Shown here: in pieces, positions 52,529 through 63,387 of the stretch
Numbering within the stretch: position 1 is the first letter of the stretch
Layout: each line of letters begins with the position of its first letter
Origin: Pyrenophora tritici-repentis
Lineage: Eukaryota; Ascomycota; Dothideomycetes; Pleosporales; Pleosporaceae
Assembly: GCF_003171515.1 (NCBI RefSeq)
Contig: NC_089394.1
Coordinates: forward strand, 1,488,001 to 1,552,000
Length of the DNA: 64,000 nucleotides
Direction: 5' to 3'
Program-made: the position numbers and the translations under genes
Notes under the pieces: model-generated
Database searches by the model: none
What the model saw: the letters and a program-made list of their open reading frames with translations, nothing else
Told to the model about the DNA's origin: nothing

Positions 52529-55068
52529 TTATCCCTGCAACTCATTATCGCAGTCCTGCAACCCGCTGTTCATGTCACTCGTGCTATCCTCCATGTCATC
52601 TAGGTCCTCCGGCATTTTCCGCTTTCCCGTGGCTCTGCGAGGTCCGAAAGGTGGCATGCCGTGGACTTCTTCGGCATGGCTCCAAAACTCCGCTTCAGAG
52701 TCCAGGCTGCTCTGGCAGTGTGGATGTGGGCATTCAGATAAAGGTGGTAGTTGTGCCAGATGCTTCTTCATGTGTTTGTGCAGATCAAAAGCACTATCGA
52801 ACTGCATGAAGCGGTCTGGCAATGGTGCGTTAATGTCGCCTAGGCACAGCAGGCAATGTGCAGCTACCACTACTACACTACCAAGGCGTATAAGCCCGCA
52901 GAAGTTTGTAAGCTCTGGGAAGTGCTCGAGTCTGATATGCTGTTCCCATTGCTGGTTGGAGGGGCACCACCTATCGTGCTCGAAGCAATAGTGCATCTTT
53001 GTACGTGTCGTCCATTCGTTCGGAACTCGATGTTTTTCTGAAACATGGTAGGCAAGCTCTTCGTGGCTCTTGAAGGTCTGACAGCAAGCGTTCCAGAGGC
53101 ACTGGTGGGACCGCATATCCTTGAGGTGCCTTGTCATATGGAGAGAGTTCGAGCCGCAATGTTTGTTACGGAAGCTGTAGTTGCAGTCGTGCCAAGCACA
53201 ACGGTTGACAGAGATGTCAACAAGCAAGTCAAGCTGGCTTGATTCTTATCGATTGCAGATCACAGACCATTCTCTGGGACGTGCCACTGTGCACGAGCCT
53301 CTATATTGTCTGTGATCTGCAATCGATAAGAATCAAGCCAGCTTGACTTGCTTGTTGACATCTCTGACGGTTGATGAAATTGAATTGTCTGGTCATATGT
53401 TCACGTGCGTCTTTAATGTGCTGCCTACGAGCACAATTAAGCAAATGTTCGTTCATACGGTCCGGTCTCGATCTACTGGAGTTAGTCCTGTTCCCTTCCC
53501 TCAAGGTAATGGTACGTACTTCTTAGTGAATTGATGTCCACACACACTGCAGCAATTATCCTCTGTCGGCTCAGCGGATTGGTATACGTATCGCTCTTTT
53601 TTTGGGTGAGCTAGTTTTATCATAGGCTGGAGAATATCGCTAAGTGGAATTTCTCTCCTGCTAATCGCTGTGCTGTTGTCTGGTGCAACGCTATTCCTGG
53701 AGTAGGAGTATATCAAATTTGCGATTCTCTCCCGTTCTGGCTCAAATTTCCACAGCGCCTTAAGATAACGCGATGGATAGCGTAGAGGATTCGAGCTTGT
53801 ACTTTCAGAATCCGAAGCCGTTTGGTGAGATGCTGTGACTGCGTACTCAGGAGCCAATAGCTTCCCATCAAAGAAGTCTCCGCGCTGCTTACGGTATGCA
53901 GCCGTTCTTGATTGGCGGCGTAATGCATACTCTTGGCTTGGAGTACGTTCTGGAAGAGTAACGACCGGGCTATCAGTTAAATCCGCGTTCCTACTTGGGC
54001 GATCCGTAAGTTGAGATCCAGGTGGCATAGGTGCTAGTAGGTTTCGTTTTGACATCATAGAGGTGTTTTCGTCGATAAGTTCTGATTTTTGCTCTCTCCC
54101 ATGGACCATGGATTGACTGTCCACCCCAACGATACCAGATATATAGTACATTACTGTATCATCGTTGGTATGGCCCATTAATAGTCTCCTCTGGGCAGGT
54201 GTAGCTGTCTCTGCAAAATAGTCAGCTAAGCTCAAGGCACCGTATTGTATAGGTTGCTTCTTACTTTCTACTGCTTTGCGAATGCTTTTTGTTGTTTCGA
54301 TGGCCCTTGCGATTGCGTAACCGTAGGTGGAGAAGGTACCCTGTGTATGTGCCATTTTGGTATCGCACTAGATCGATATCCCCGTAAAGGAGTCCTTCGT
54401 TGCTGTGCTTCCATGCTCCTGACTCAATGAACTCACCAGGGCGGCTGCCTAATAGAGTCATAAGTACGACTGAGAACGCCAGCTGTAGGCGTGCTCGTGG
54501 ATGTGGGTGTTGATATTCATCGCACATCCACATAAACTGGATCAGGTCTTCTGCTACGGGCAAAGGAGCAATTGGTTTTGTGTAAGCGCCAGTTGCAAGC
54601 TCATCTTTCTGCACGAGATCCTTTTGAATGAATATTTCGAGCTCCTTGTTCTGTAATGGACTATACTGGTAGCCAGTATAAAGCTTGATGGCTCGTTTGA
54701 GCGACGATAACCGATTTCGAATTGTTGTATCCGTGATGTTCTCTTCCAGCTGCCCTGTTCTTGTTGCTGCAAGCCAACGAAGGAAAAGCTGGATTCGAAA
54801 CACTGTTGGCGCTGATTCAATTGTAGAACTTTTGGGCTCTTGTAAAACTGATTCAGTGAATCTATATTATGAGCGAAGGTAACTATATCACAGGTAAAAA
54901 CACTTACTCTGCCCATAGAGACATTGTATACTCATGCGCCTTAAAGCTTGACGGGATCATCATGTTTTTGATATCATCAGCTGTAAGCGGAGCAGGTGCT
55001 TTTTCCTGATGAACAAGAGAGCGTAGATGCGAAAGATCGACCTTGGACTTTTTCTTAGGAGGAGCCAT
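52529..55068 (-). pseudogene. Starship captain: DUF3435 tyrosine recombinase, disrupted
   Basis: Exon 1 starts at MAPPKKKSKVD (55068) and ends at 54908; a 46-nt intron (54862-54907) follows. Exon 2 gives an N-terminal core-binding part (RIQLFLRWLAATRTG) and the catalytic block LLGSRPGEFIESGAWKHSNEGLL, with the first catalytic Arg, typical of DUF3435. The frame then breaks near 54355-54240. A second segment continues with TATPAQRRLLMGHTNDDTVMYYISG, containing the family MGH-YYIS region and a candidate catalytic Tyr. The usual intervening 100 or so residues, with the second Arg motif, are not visible. A C-terminal Cys/His region (CSVCGHQF, then HLLNCARRQHIKDAREH, then several C2H2-like fingers, CAWHDCNYSF onward) is split by a 158-bp MITE. 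DUF3435 proteins integrate and excise whole Starships; this copy should be inactive. Confidence 0.85.
53209..53366 (-). mobile_element. 158-bp long-TIR hAT-type MITE, copy 2 (inside captain)
   Basis: Begins CAGAGATGTCAACAAGC and ends with its reverse complement. Target duplication ACGGTTGA at 53201-53208 and 53367-53374. Same sequence as the copy at 26193-26350 in inverse orientation, so recent. Removing it with one target copy joins the flanking captain frames without a shift. Confidence 0.93.
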
Positions 55069-55566
55069 ATTGATGCTAGGAGGGAAAGAAACTCGACGGT
55101 ATGAGAGAGTGAAGATTGTGGAAAGGAGGCGGGTCATCGTCAGAAACTTAATCGCCGCCAGTATCAGAACAGCACACACTAAGATCCATGGCGCATACAT
55201 TTCCTAGTGCTCAATGTCCGTTAATAGTCTGAAGTGGGCTGTGGTGGGCGCTGTGCCGTAAACTGACAACAGGATCGCGATGACCGAAAACGGTTACTAT
55301 ACCAGTCAATTGACCTGGAAACGGTACAACGAGAAGTGACGGATCGCGAGGGAGAACTAGTTCTCAGTGTCCTATGGTCGTATGGGGAAGATATGGTGCG
55401 CTTGGATATTATATTCATGACGAAGGTGATGTAAGGGGAAAGGATGTATTTGATCTCGGATTTTAACTGTAAATTTTCGTGCGTTTAGGAGTGGAAGTTT
55501 AGGGAGGACAATGAGAAGTAAGTTCTTGAATTGAAGTAAAAATGTAGTGGTAGTAGCGGGTTCCAT
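55069..55566. other. Region holding the Starship right edge and captain promoter
   Basis: About 500 bp between the captain start and the first host-gene coding sequence. Only short frames; no known repeat. Captains usually start within a few hundred bases of the element edge, so the terminus probably lies here or just inside the host gene. TTAC-type motifs (targets of many Starships) occur but none can be chosen without the other end. Confidence 0.5.
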
Positions 55567-58325
55567 GACGCAAGTGGGATCGGCTAGCTATCGATAACAC
55601 ACGTGCCGAGACGCGCATTGCAGACCAAACAGCCTCGTGCCCGCGTTGTGCATTCGCGACAGATCGCCCTTTACCTTTATCTTTGGATGTCGCCCCGCGA
55701 GAGACGTCTACTCTGGATTCCAGAAACTTGGATTACCTAGTATCACTCACCAATATGACTGTTCCAGAAGCCGAGATACTACGGCCGCTTGACGCCTCGA
55801 ATACGAATTCTGATGATTGGGAGATCTTTGTACTGAGCGATGCGCGAGTCGTATATGAGAGCAATGGCAAGCCTGCGAGTCTGTTGGCTGCCTATGCAGA
55901 TACACCACTCAAGGTTGAGGGTCGGCTGGAGACACCTGGGCGCAACCAGCTAAAATACCGTACGTGGAGGCGCGCGCATGTCTCTGAGGCGCGTTGTTTG
56001 ATTAAACACAGTCGACTGACGCGATTGCAGTCCTCAAGAAGCCGTACAAGCCCACAGAAATCGAGATACGCAATGTGACACGCTTTTCCTATGGCGAAAT
56101 GACCGACGGCGCATACGTGATGTGGGCACAAGGCAAAGCGGGTTGGTTTGAGATACGGCCGACGGCTGCATACAAGCCGATATATGATGATATGGTTCAG
56201 GCCGTGCAATTGCTATATTTTGTCACCGACGTCTATAGCGAATCGCGCAAGAAAGGCGGCGGACCTAGTGCTGAGCTTATCTTTCAAGAGGTATGATGCA
56301 GGCAACAGTCAATCATGAGAGGCTGACATGTCACAGTACGCAGAAGACGTACGGTTCCCTTGTAACGATGTAGCCATGGTAGAGCGACTCTTTGACCACC
56401 ATCATTTATTCCTTATGATGTGCTTCCTGAACAAAGCACAGGGCTTGAGCTGGAGTAGCACCTCACTATATCAACGCTTTAGGCGAAGATTTCCTGCAAG
56501 TGACAATTAAGTTAAACTACCGTCACAATCTAACATACGGCTAGCAAGACTTTGACGATTGCAAAGCACGGATCGAGGGGCGTTATTCCCAGGTACATCC
56601 CGGAAGATCCGCGAAATCAGCGCCCGTGCTGGTCCCTGCCTCGACTCCAACACCAGCTCCTACACTGCAAAAAGCTCGATCCAAGACCCCTTTGTCGAAA
56701 CCGACGGAAGCGCCAAAGAAGGACGATAACTGGTGGGAGGCTGCGGTACTCTTCGAATTTATACAAAAGGCCGTGAACCAAAAAGTGCTACGAGCAGGAC
56801 GAAACCAGATAACGTTGGATCGTGTAGCTGAGCTCGTGGTCAGGCGAAGATTTCCTGCAAGTGACAATTAAGTTAAACTACCGTCACAATCTAACATACG
56901 GCTAGCAAGACTTTGACGATTGCAAAGCACGGATCGAGGGGCGTTATTCCCAGGTACATCCCGGAAGATCCGCGAAATCAGCGCCCGTGCTGGTCCCTGC
57001 CTCGACTCCAACACCAGCTCCTACACTGCAAAAAGCTCGATCCAAGACCCCTTTGTCGAAACCGACGGAAGCGCCAAAGAAGGACGATAACTGGTGGGAG
57101 GCTGCGGTACTCTTCGAATTTATACAAAAGGCCGTGAACCAAAAAGTGCTACGAGCAGGACGAAACCAGATAACGTTGGATCGTGTAGCTGAGCTCGTGG
57201 TCAGACGCTACGAGATTGAGGAATTGGAGACTGCTAAGAACGTACTATTAGTGCACGCTCAAAATCTATGCTACATGATGGATCATCCGCGGGCGGAAGA
57301 CCATACAGTTCTTCTCTGCTGAGCCCATCTACCAAGAGCTAGCCGGGTGGACACAACTTGCCTGCAGCCGAGCAAAGAAGAGCAGAGGGTGTAGAGCTGA
57401 AACCACGAAAAGACCACGCAAGGCTCAGAGATGGCGAAAGTGACTCATCAGATACAACGGATGAAGATGAAGACGAAGAGGAGGAAGACACGATAACGAC
57501 ACCCATACGCAGGCCACCAGGCCGACGGAAGAAAGGCCGCCTATCCGTCCTCCGACCCAAGAGTAACAGGTTATCAGGCAAAAGCAAGGGAGTAAAAATC
57601 GCGCCCGGAAAGCAAAAAGGCGGCAAAGGCAAAGCACCCATAGCCACCAGCGACGACTCAGGCGCCGACCAAACCGAAGAGGCAACAAGCAGCGACGCAG
57701 ACTCGAGCATACAAACCCCCACGCAAGCTCTCTCCCCCGCCCGCGAAAAGCGTAAACTAGACGAAACCGACGTCTCGCAAGACGACGAAAGCCGCTCAAA
57801 ACGTGCAGCCAGCGCCTCTCTCGCCCCAGAGTCCCCGCCCACTACCTCTTCCTCCCCCGAAGACGACGAAGAAGCAAGCGCCGTACCCCCTCTCCCACTC
57901 CGCTACCGCCCCGAATCATCCTCAACCACCAGCGCTACCAAACCAACAGTCGCACCACGCCTCGTGTCCACGCCCTTGCCCACGTACGAAGCCAACGGTC
58001 CGCGTGACTCGTGGATCTGCAGTTTCGACGGGTGCACGCAGAAGATATATGGGTGTAGCAAGGATCTGGGTCGTCAGCTTATTACCGAACATTTGGAAGA
58101 TCATAGTCGGGGCAGGGAGAAGGTTGTAGGAATCTTGTGGAGGGAACAGGATCGGTTACATTTGCCTGTTAGGTATGTATCTTGCCATCATGGGATGAGC
58201 ATCAAGACTAACACGTGTACAGCAATTTGATCAAGAAGATCCGGGAAATGAGTGAAGCAGGAACACCATTATTTCTCGCTGAGGCAACGGCAACAGGGCC
58301 AAGGCCTATAAAGAGGCCTGTGTAG
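55567..58325 (+). CDS. DNMT1-RFD-like / zinc-finger chromatin protein, 5' end missing
   Basis: Coding sequence is open from 55567 but has no ATG until 55755, inside conserved sequence, so an upstream exon or the true start is absent. Exons: to 55959, 56031-56290, 56337-56499, 56549-56860, 56910 onward. The second exon carries FSYGEMTDGAYVMWAQGKAGWFEIRPTAAYKPIYDDM, the pattern of the cytosine-methyltransferase replication-foci (RFD) domain, so a nuclear chromatin role is likely. Next comes a helical WWEAAVLFEFIQKAV domain, present twice through a 361-bp duplication. One frame change is needed near 57290-57360 to reach FFSAEPIYQELAG and then the long acidic/basic disordered region (57358-58170), which ends in a C2H2-like finger (CSFDGCTQKIYG to HLEDH). 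The last intron, 58171 to about 58222, leads to the stop at 58325. Host gene flanking the Starship. Confidence 0.65.
56481..57202 (+). repeat. 361-bp tandem duplication spanning one intron and one exon
   Basis: Unit 56481-56841 is repeated at 56842-57202, identical except the boundary base. Each unit holds a 49-nt intron (GTGACA to CAAG) plus 312 nt of exon, exactly 104 codons. Confidence 0.95.
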
Positions 58326-58442
58326 ATGGCATATTCATGCACAGATATCTCCATTCCCATCATTAGCTTGCAGTCTTGGGTAAGATATGAAAAACACATA
58401 AGATTTAGAACATCCATCTCTCACATAACCAAATCAATCAAT

Positions 58443-58891
58443 CTACATCATCATCATCATCATCATCGCAGTCCAATCAAACGGATCAACACATAAACTA
58501 CACGGCCCCATATCCACGTCCACCCCCTCCTTCTCCCTCTGCTCCAGAATACGGTTGATCAACGCGTATTGCACACGATGGTCGCTTACGTCCTGCAGTA
58601 TGTATTGGATGACTGGGTCGCTTCTTCTACCCTCCTTTGCGAACTGCGAGTGTATGGTCGCTTGGGAGAGCATCACTAGGTAGTGGTAGTGGTCGATGTG
58701 GTAAGATGGTTTGCTTGGGTCTATGAACATTTGGTATACTTGTTGTCAAAGGTGAGATGGGGTTTTGGTGGCTGCGGTGTGGGTTGTGTTGGGGGTGGAC
58801 GGTTTAGGCGGCCTTTTGGCTGTAGAATCTTTCGGGGTGGTGGTTGAGAGGTGTTTTGTGTAGGTGTTGCGTCATCCATGATGTCGTCCAT
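58443..58891 (-). CDS. Hypothetical small protein with poly-Met C-terminus, about 128 aa
   Basis: The N-terminal frame starts at MDDIMDDATPTQ (58891) and is Pro/Gln-rich. A second frame (IDPSKPSYHIDHYHYLVMLS to SDPVIQYILQD) ends in seven Met codons from an (ATG)n run. They are out of frame with each other. An intron with a weak donor (GTCCAC at 58800) and acceptor CAAG at 58739 restores the phase; an indel is the alternative. No known family. The 340 bp upstream to 59231 hold no gene. Confidence 0.4.
58446..58469. repeat. (CAT)n microsatellite
   Basis: About eight CAT triplets at the 3' end of the small gene above; they encode its terminal methionines on the minus strand. Confidence 0.85.
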
Positions 58892-59231
58892 GGTGTATAG
58901 TTTTCGCGGTGAAACTTGGTATTTAGTTCAGAGAGAGGTTTAGTTTGGATAAGAGTTGATTGGAATAACACGAGTGAACATGAGAGAGAATTTGGTAGTC
59001 GTTTGGCAAGGGGACAATTCGGGTACATTTAACATGAGCACAATTACTTAGTGTCGATCTTTCCAGAGATGTTTTTGTTGTCTTTGTCTCTGTCAAGTTC
59101 CGGATCCGGCATGCATGCCTTTGAAGGGTGCGGGGAAATAGTACGGTAACGTGATCGCGCGTGCTATACAACCAGCCAAACAGTGCCTTGTCTTTTTTTT
59201 TTCTCATTTCTCATCATGTATGAATCTAAAT

Positions 59232-60759
59232 CTATACACTAATCGTCTTGAAAACATTGAAACCTGAGCCACCTGTAGCCATGATGGTACCCGGAATCTG
59301 GGGGTGCCAGTGCGCCTCCTTGATTTGATCCATGTAGTGAACAAACAACAATTGCGGTGGCACATCTTGTACACCGGCTGTGTACTTGCTCTCTTCGTCG
59401 TCGAGCTCGACAGCCAAGTCCCATAGTGTGAGGGTGTTATCGCCGGCGCAAACAAGAACGATACTGTCATCTGTGGGATGCCACTCAACCGAAGTGATTT
59501 GCTCCTTGTGGAAGGTGTAGGATGCGACTGGTGAGGGCTTCTTGTCGTTGGACATGTCGGTGGAAGGCTTCCACTGTCGCAGGTCCCAGACTGCCCATTC
59601 ACCGTCATCGGCACCGCTAGCGAGGAGATGTGCGGTCTGGTGCGACCAGCTGAGTACGTTGACGTCTGTTTTTGATGCTTGTACACTAAGTACTGGTTTC
59701 CGTGACTTTGAGCGCGCATCCCAGATCTTGACGGTACCGTCACTCGACGCTGACGAAAAGACATGTTTTTCGGTTGGCGACCACTGTAGCTCCTCGACTG
59801 AGCCTTTGTGGCCGGTATATGGAGTAGTGTCTGTTACAAAACCGCCTCCCTGTGTCCGTGTTGTCGCAAAGATGCTTCCAACACTGTCACCTGTCAAAAG
59901 CTTTCCCTCTGGTATCAGAGGCGACCAGTCTAGCGCGTAGCCCTCATTCGATCCGTGTGCGCGGATTGTGCAGACGGGCTTATTTTGCGAGGGTGAGATT
60001 GTGGTGCCGGGCGTGTCGAAGGCTGTGAGGTGTGGAGTGACGTCGTGGATGAGAACTTGGCCGGACTCGGTCATGGCAGCAGTGAGGGTAGTTGGAGGCT
60101 GGGCAGATGTGGCTTGTGGTGTTTGATGTGCTCGTATGCGGTTGGTGCAACTTGTCAAGGGTATTGACTTTGTTTCTAGTATGGGATCTGAGGCCTCGTC
60201 GTCGGAATCGTCCTCGTCATCTTCCTCGTCTTCCTTCTCCATACGCGACAGACTGCTCATCTTCATGACCATGATCTGATTCTCTTTGTCCCTCCCCCGC
60301 GCTGCCTGGGTACCGGCGACAGAGTATACGGTAGCGGGGTACGTTTTGCGATCTGAACCGAGACGGTCCGGTATGATATCGCAGGAGAGACAGGGCCACG
60401 GCGCTTCTAGTGCGTGCAACATCTCGTATGTGGACAGATCGGGGTTGAGGGTTTCGCCTGGTGATAGTTTGTGTCGGCCCGGTATGAAAGTATCTTGGTC
60501 GACATCCATGCCGTCTTGAACTGTCAGTACCTCTAGCGCACGCCTAGAACATGGACAACATACGTTCGCGCTCTTCAGCCTCACGCTCCTCATCCGGCCG
60601 TCCATCTACACCCGCCTCCAATATCTCGTCCTCGCTCTCAAACTCATCCTCAAATTCATCTTCGAATTCTCCCGCCTCGTTCTGGTCAATTTCCATGGGA
60701 CGCTCGCCATTCTTAATAGCCTCCTGCTCCTGCTCCGAGTCTGCTGATCGCTTCGACAT
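59232..60759 (-). CDS. RRB1: WD40 ribosome biogenesis protein, Rrb1/GRWD1 orthologue
   Basis: Nucleolar/nuclear chaperone for ribosomal protein uL3 in 60S assembly. Two exons, 60759-60564 and 60514-59232, with a 49-nt intron (donor GTATGT, branch TACTGAC, acceptor AAG), give 492 residues. An acidic N-terminus (FEDEFEDEFESEDE), then the family signature FIPGRHKLSPGETLNPDLSTYEMLHAL, PWPCLSCDI and a second acidic run. WD repeats follow, with YALDWSP, VEELQWSPTEKHVFSSASSDGTVKIWD, DVNVLSWS, ITSVEWHPTDDSIVLVCAGDNTLTLWD and a C-terminal KEAHWHPQIPG. Complete and ordinary; divergent from TEM1 across 0.2 kb. A host housekeeping gene, which anchors the non-Starship side. Confidence 0.92.
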
Positions 60760-60968
60760 GATGGGTGGACAATCGGGGAGTGTGAGGATTTTTGTCTTTT
60801 TTTGCGAAGATGGGAAATCTCCAAAAGTTTTTGGCTGTGAAGGATTAGCGGGGCTTTCTGGGCGCTAGCGCCCGCGGGCATGATTGCAGGCCAACGCCCG
60901 ACGCGTCGATGCTCAGCTCGCGGGGGCCGTTCGCTCACGTCCGACTAGATCCAAAACACATCCCGGAT

Positions 60969-62191
60969 ATGGCAGAATACTCGAGTCAAGACGCACAACC
61001 AGAACACGCTCCGCCCATGGACATTGCGCCCGAACACGTGCCCGCAGACTCTCAGGAGCCGCCCCAGAAGCACATGGACCAAACTATGGACGCCGTTGCC
61101 GTCGCCGAAGACAGCATGAACACAACAATCACCGCCTCGACCGTTGGCCCACCGCCCGACTTCAGTCATAACAACAGCCCAAATCCCCCCGCCCATGAGC
61201 TGCGACCGTCGACGTCGTACTCGGACACCGCCTATCAATATACTACACATAATGGTTCGCGCTTCAACACATCTTCAGATGCCGACACACCGCCGCGACA
61301 TGGCTACTATGACGGCAGCAAAGAGACACACATGGGCCAGTCGCACTCACGGCCGAGCTCGCAGATGGGACGCTATCCAACCTCAGAGGGCGGCGCGCGC
61401 TCAAATTCATACCAGGAGCAACGGAGCGCGCAGCAACAACAGCAGCAAGAGGCCGCCAAGAATGCCAGTGTGGTCATCAAGGTCGGCATGGTGGGCGACG
61501 CACAGATTGGCAAGACCAGCCTGATGGTCAAGTACGTCGAGGGCAGCTGGGACGAGGACTACATCCAAACATTGGGTACGTTGCACAAACGCCCTTTACA
61601 CGTTGCAGGCACTGACCCGCGCAGGTGTCAACTTTATGGAAAAAACAATCTCAATCCGCAACACGGAAATCACCTTCTCCATCTGGGACCTGGGCGGTCA
61701 ACGTGAATTCGTAAACATGCTGCCGCTCGTCTGCAACGACGCCGTCGCTATACTCTTCATGTTCGATCTGACGCGAAAGAGCACACTCAACTCCATCAAG
61801 GAATGGTACCGCCAAGGGAGGGGGTTCAACAAGACTGCCATCCCGTTCTTGGTAGGCACAAAGTACGATCACTTTGTCAACTTCCCCCGGGAGGAGCAGG
61901 AAGAGATCTCCAACCAGGTGCGCGATATCGCTTATGATTGGCAAGGGTCCCAAGCTAACCATGGCCAGGCTAAGCGCTTTGCCAGGGCGATGAAGGCTAG
62001 TCTCATCTTCAGCTCAACCAGTCACAGCATCAATGTGCAAAAGGTAAACAACGCGTCCCGTATTGGCTTTAGTTTTGTTAACACCCGTCCAGATCTTCAA
62101 GATCGTGCTGTCCAAAGCCTTTGATCTAAAGTGCACCATTCCCGAGATAGAAAACATTGGTGAGCCACTGCTCCTCTACCAAGCCGTCTAG
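60969..62191 (+). CDS. TEM1: Septation/mitotic-exit small GTPase, Tem1/Spg1 orthologue
   Basis: Ras-superfamily GTPase at spindle poles that starts mitotic exit and septation. Four exons (60969-61575, 61625-61917, 61969-62043, 62093-62191) with introns of 49, 51 and 49 nt give 357 residues. A long low-complexity N-terminal extension (Ser/Pro/Gln-rich) precedes the GTPase fold. Motifs: P-loop GDAQIGKTSLM, switch I region YIQTLGVNFMEKTI (completed by splicing), switch II WDLGGQREF, and the G4 motif GTKYD in place of NKxD, as is usual for this family. Met 60969 (MAEYSSQ) is preferred to the upstream Met at 60909; the N-terminal extension is long for the family either way. Confidence 0.9.
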
Positions 62192-62699
62192 TCGCCGGAC
62201 CGTAGAGTCAGACCCAGGACAGAAGGAACCAAGGCGAACCTATCTGAAGGGCAGATGGGACGCGTCTTTTATCGGAACGTTACCATGAGCGAATGACTTG
62301 AATGATTTATTTGCGTGGGATTGCATGGCTCGGCGATTGGAGCAAGGTCATCTATACATGGCGGGTTAAAACCGGCGTTCTTCTGCTTTGTATTTGCGGA
62401 AGGGCTTGTACGATTCAGAGCGATGAGAGCTCGGCTGGGTCGGAGGTTTCGCGCTTCCAAAAGCGCAAGAATTGCGGCTTCGCAGCAACTACCAATATCA
62501 ACTATCCTAGTGTAATACATGTCTCCGGACTGCACACGTCTTTGTATGAGTGTTTGCTTTTTTGACTTTTGACAGGTGAGATGGCACGTCTTAACTAGCG
62601 GGCGCGGCATGACGCAACGAGCTAGTTAGCAACAACCAAAAAGTTCCACTTGGGTCCACAACATCAACACTCTCGCGTCTGTTTCAAACCACACCCACC
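62192..62699. other. Intergenic between TEM1 and CSL4
   Basis: No gene seen; 3' flank of the GTPase and promoter of the exosome gene. Confidence 0.5.
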
Positions 62700-63387
62700 A
62701 TGACGCTCCCCCAAATAGCGCTACCAGGTATGCGATTAGAGTAGGTTCGTTTCCAGCGTCTTTAACTAACACAAACCAGGGCAATTCCTCGCCAAAACCA
62801 GCGACTACCTGCCTGGCCCAGGAACACATATTCACGAGTCGCAAATCTACGCTTCAATCGCCGGACTCGTCATATCTACACCTTCTTCTTCCACCGCAAA
62901 TACAACCTCCAAATCCAGCAACCTCACACCCCTCCTTTCAATAACGCGCCCCCCAAGCTCGACCGACCCCGGCATCCTAGGCCCCAACTCAGGTGCCGGC
63001 ATCCCACTCCTCCCCACCGTCTCCAGCACCGTCCTCGTGCGCATAACACGCCTCGGCTCGCGTTTTGCCTCCTGCGAGATCCTCGTCATCGACAACCTCG
63101 TATGCCGCGAAGCCTTCGTAGCGCAGATCCGGCGCGAAGACATCCGCGCCACGGAAAAAGACAAGATCAAGATTGAAGAGAGCTTCCGCGTGGGCGATCT
63201 CGTGCGCGGGACGGTGATTAGTTTGGGAGATAGTGGCAATTACTATGTCGCGACGGACTCAAATGAGTATGGTGTTGTGCTGGCGAGGAGCGAGGAGGGC
63301 AGGATCATGCATCCGGTTAGTTGGAAGGAGTTTAGGGATCCGGTTAGTGGGAAGGCTGAGTTGAGGAAGGCTGCGAAGCCGTTTTGA
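62700..63387 (+). CDS. CSL4: Exosome complex subunit Csl4 orthologue
   Basis: Cap subunit of the RNA exosome, which degrades and trims RNA 3' ends in nucleus and cytoplasm. Exon 1 (62700-62727, MTLPQIALPG) and exon 2 (62780-63387) are joined by a 52-nt intron to give 211 residues. Features: N-terminal motif LPGQFLAKTSDYLPGPGTH typical of Csl4, an S1-type RNA-binding barrel (STVLVRITRLGSRFASCEIL onward), and a C-terminal part (IRREDIRATEKDKI, FRVGDLVRGTVISLGDSGNYYV). The ATG has a strong CCACCATG context. Complete. Confidence 0.9.

Larger units (their letters stand above)
1..55566. mobile_element. Starship giant transposon (partial, captain end on the right)
   Basis: Seen: a DUF3435-type recombinase gene at 52529-55068 on the minus strand, with host housekeeping-type genes starting within 0.6 kb of its 5' end, and downstream of it genes for patatin-like phospholipase, DUF3723, ferric reductase and two NLRs. 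Known: Starships carry the captain as first gene at one edge, transcribed inward, and these four families are their recurrent accessory genes. Inference: everything from the captain leftward is Starship cargo, so the element exceeds 52 kb and its other end lies outside the window. The right edge is somewhere in 55069-55690; no terminal repeat or target duplication could be fixed without the other end. Confidence 0.82.

Noticed and set aside
57339..57842. Minus-strand Ser/Leu-rich frame
   Set aside because: Antisense of the disordered acidic/basic region of the RFD-domain gene.
60909..60968. Upstream Met as start of the TEM1 gene
   Set aside because: It would add 20 non-conserved residues overlapping the probable promoter; Met 60969 is more likely, though this is not proven.
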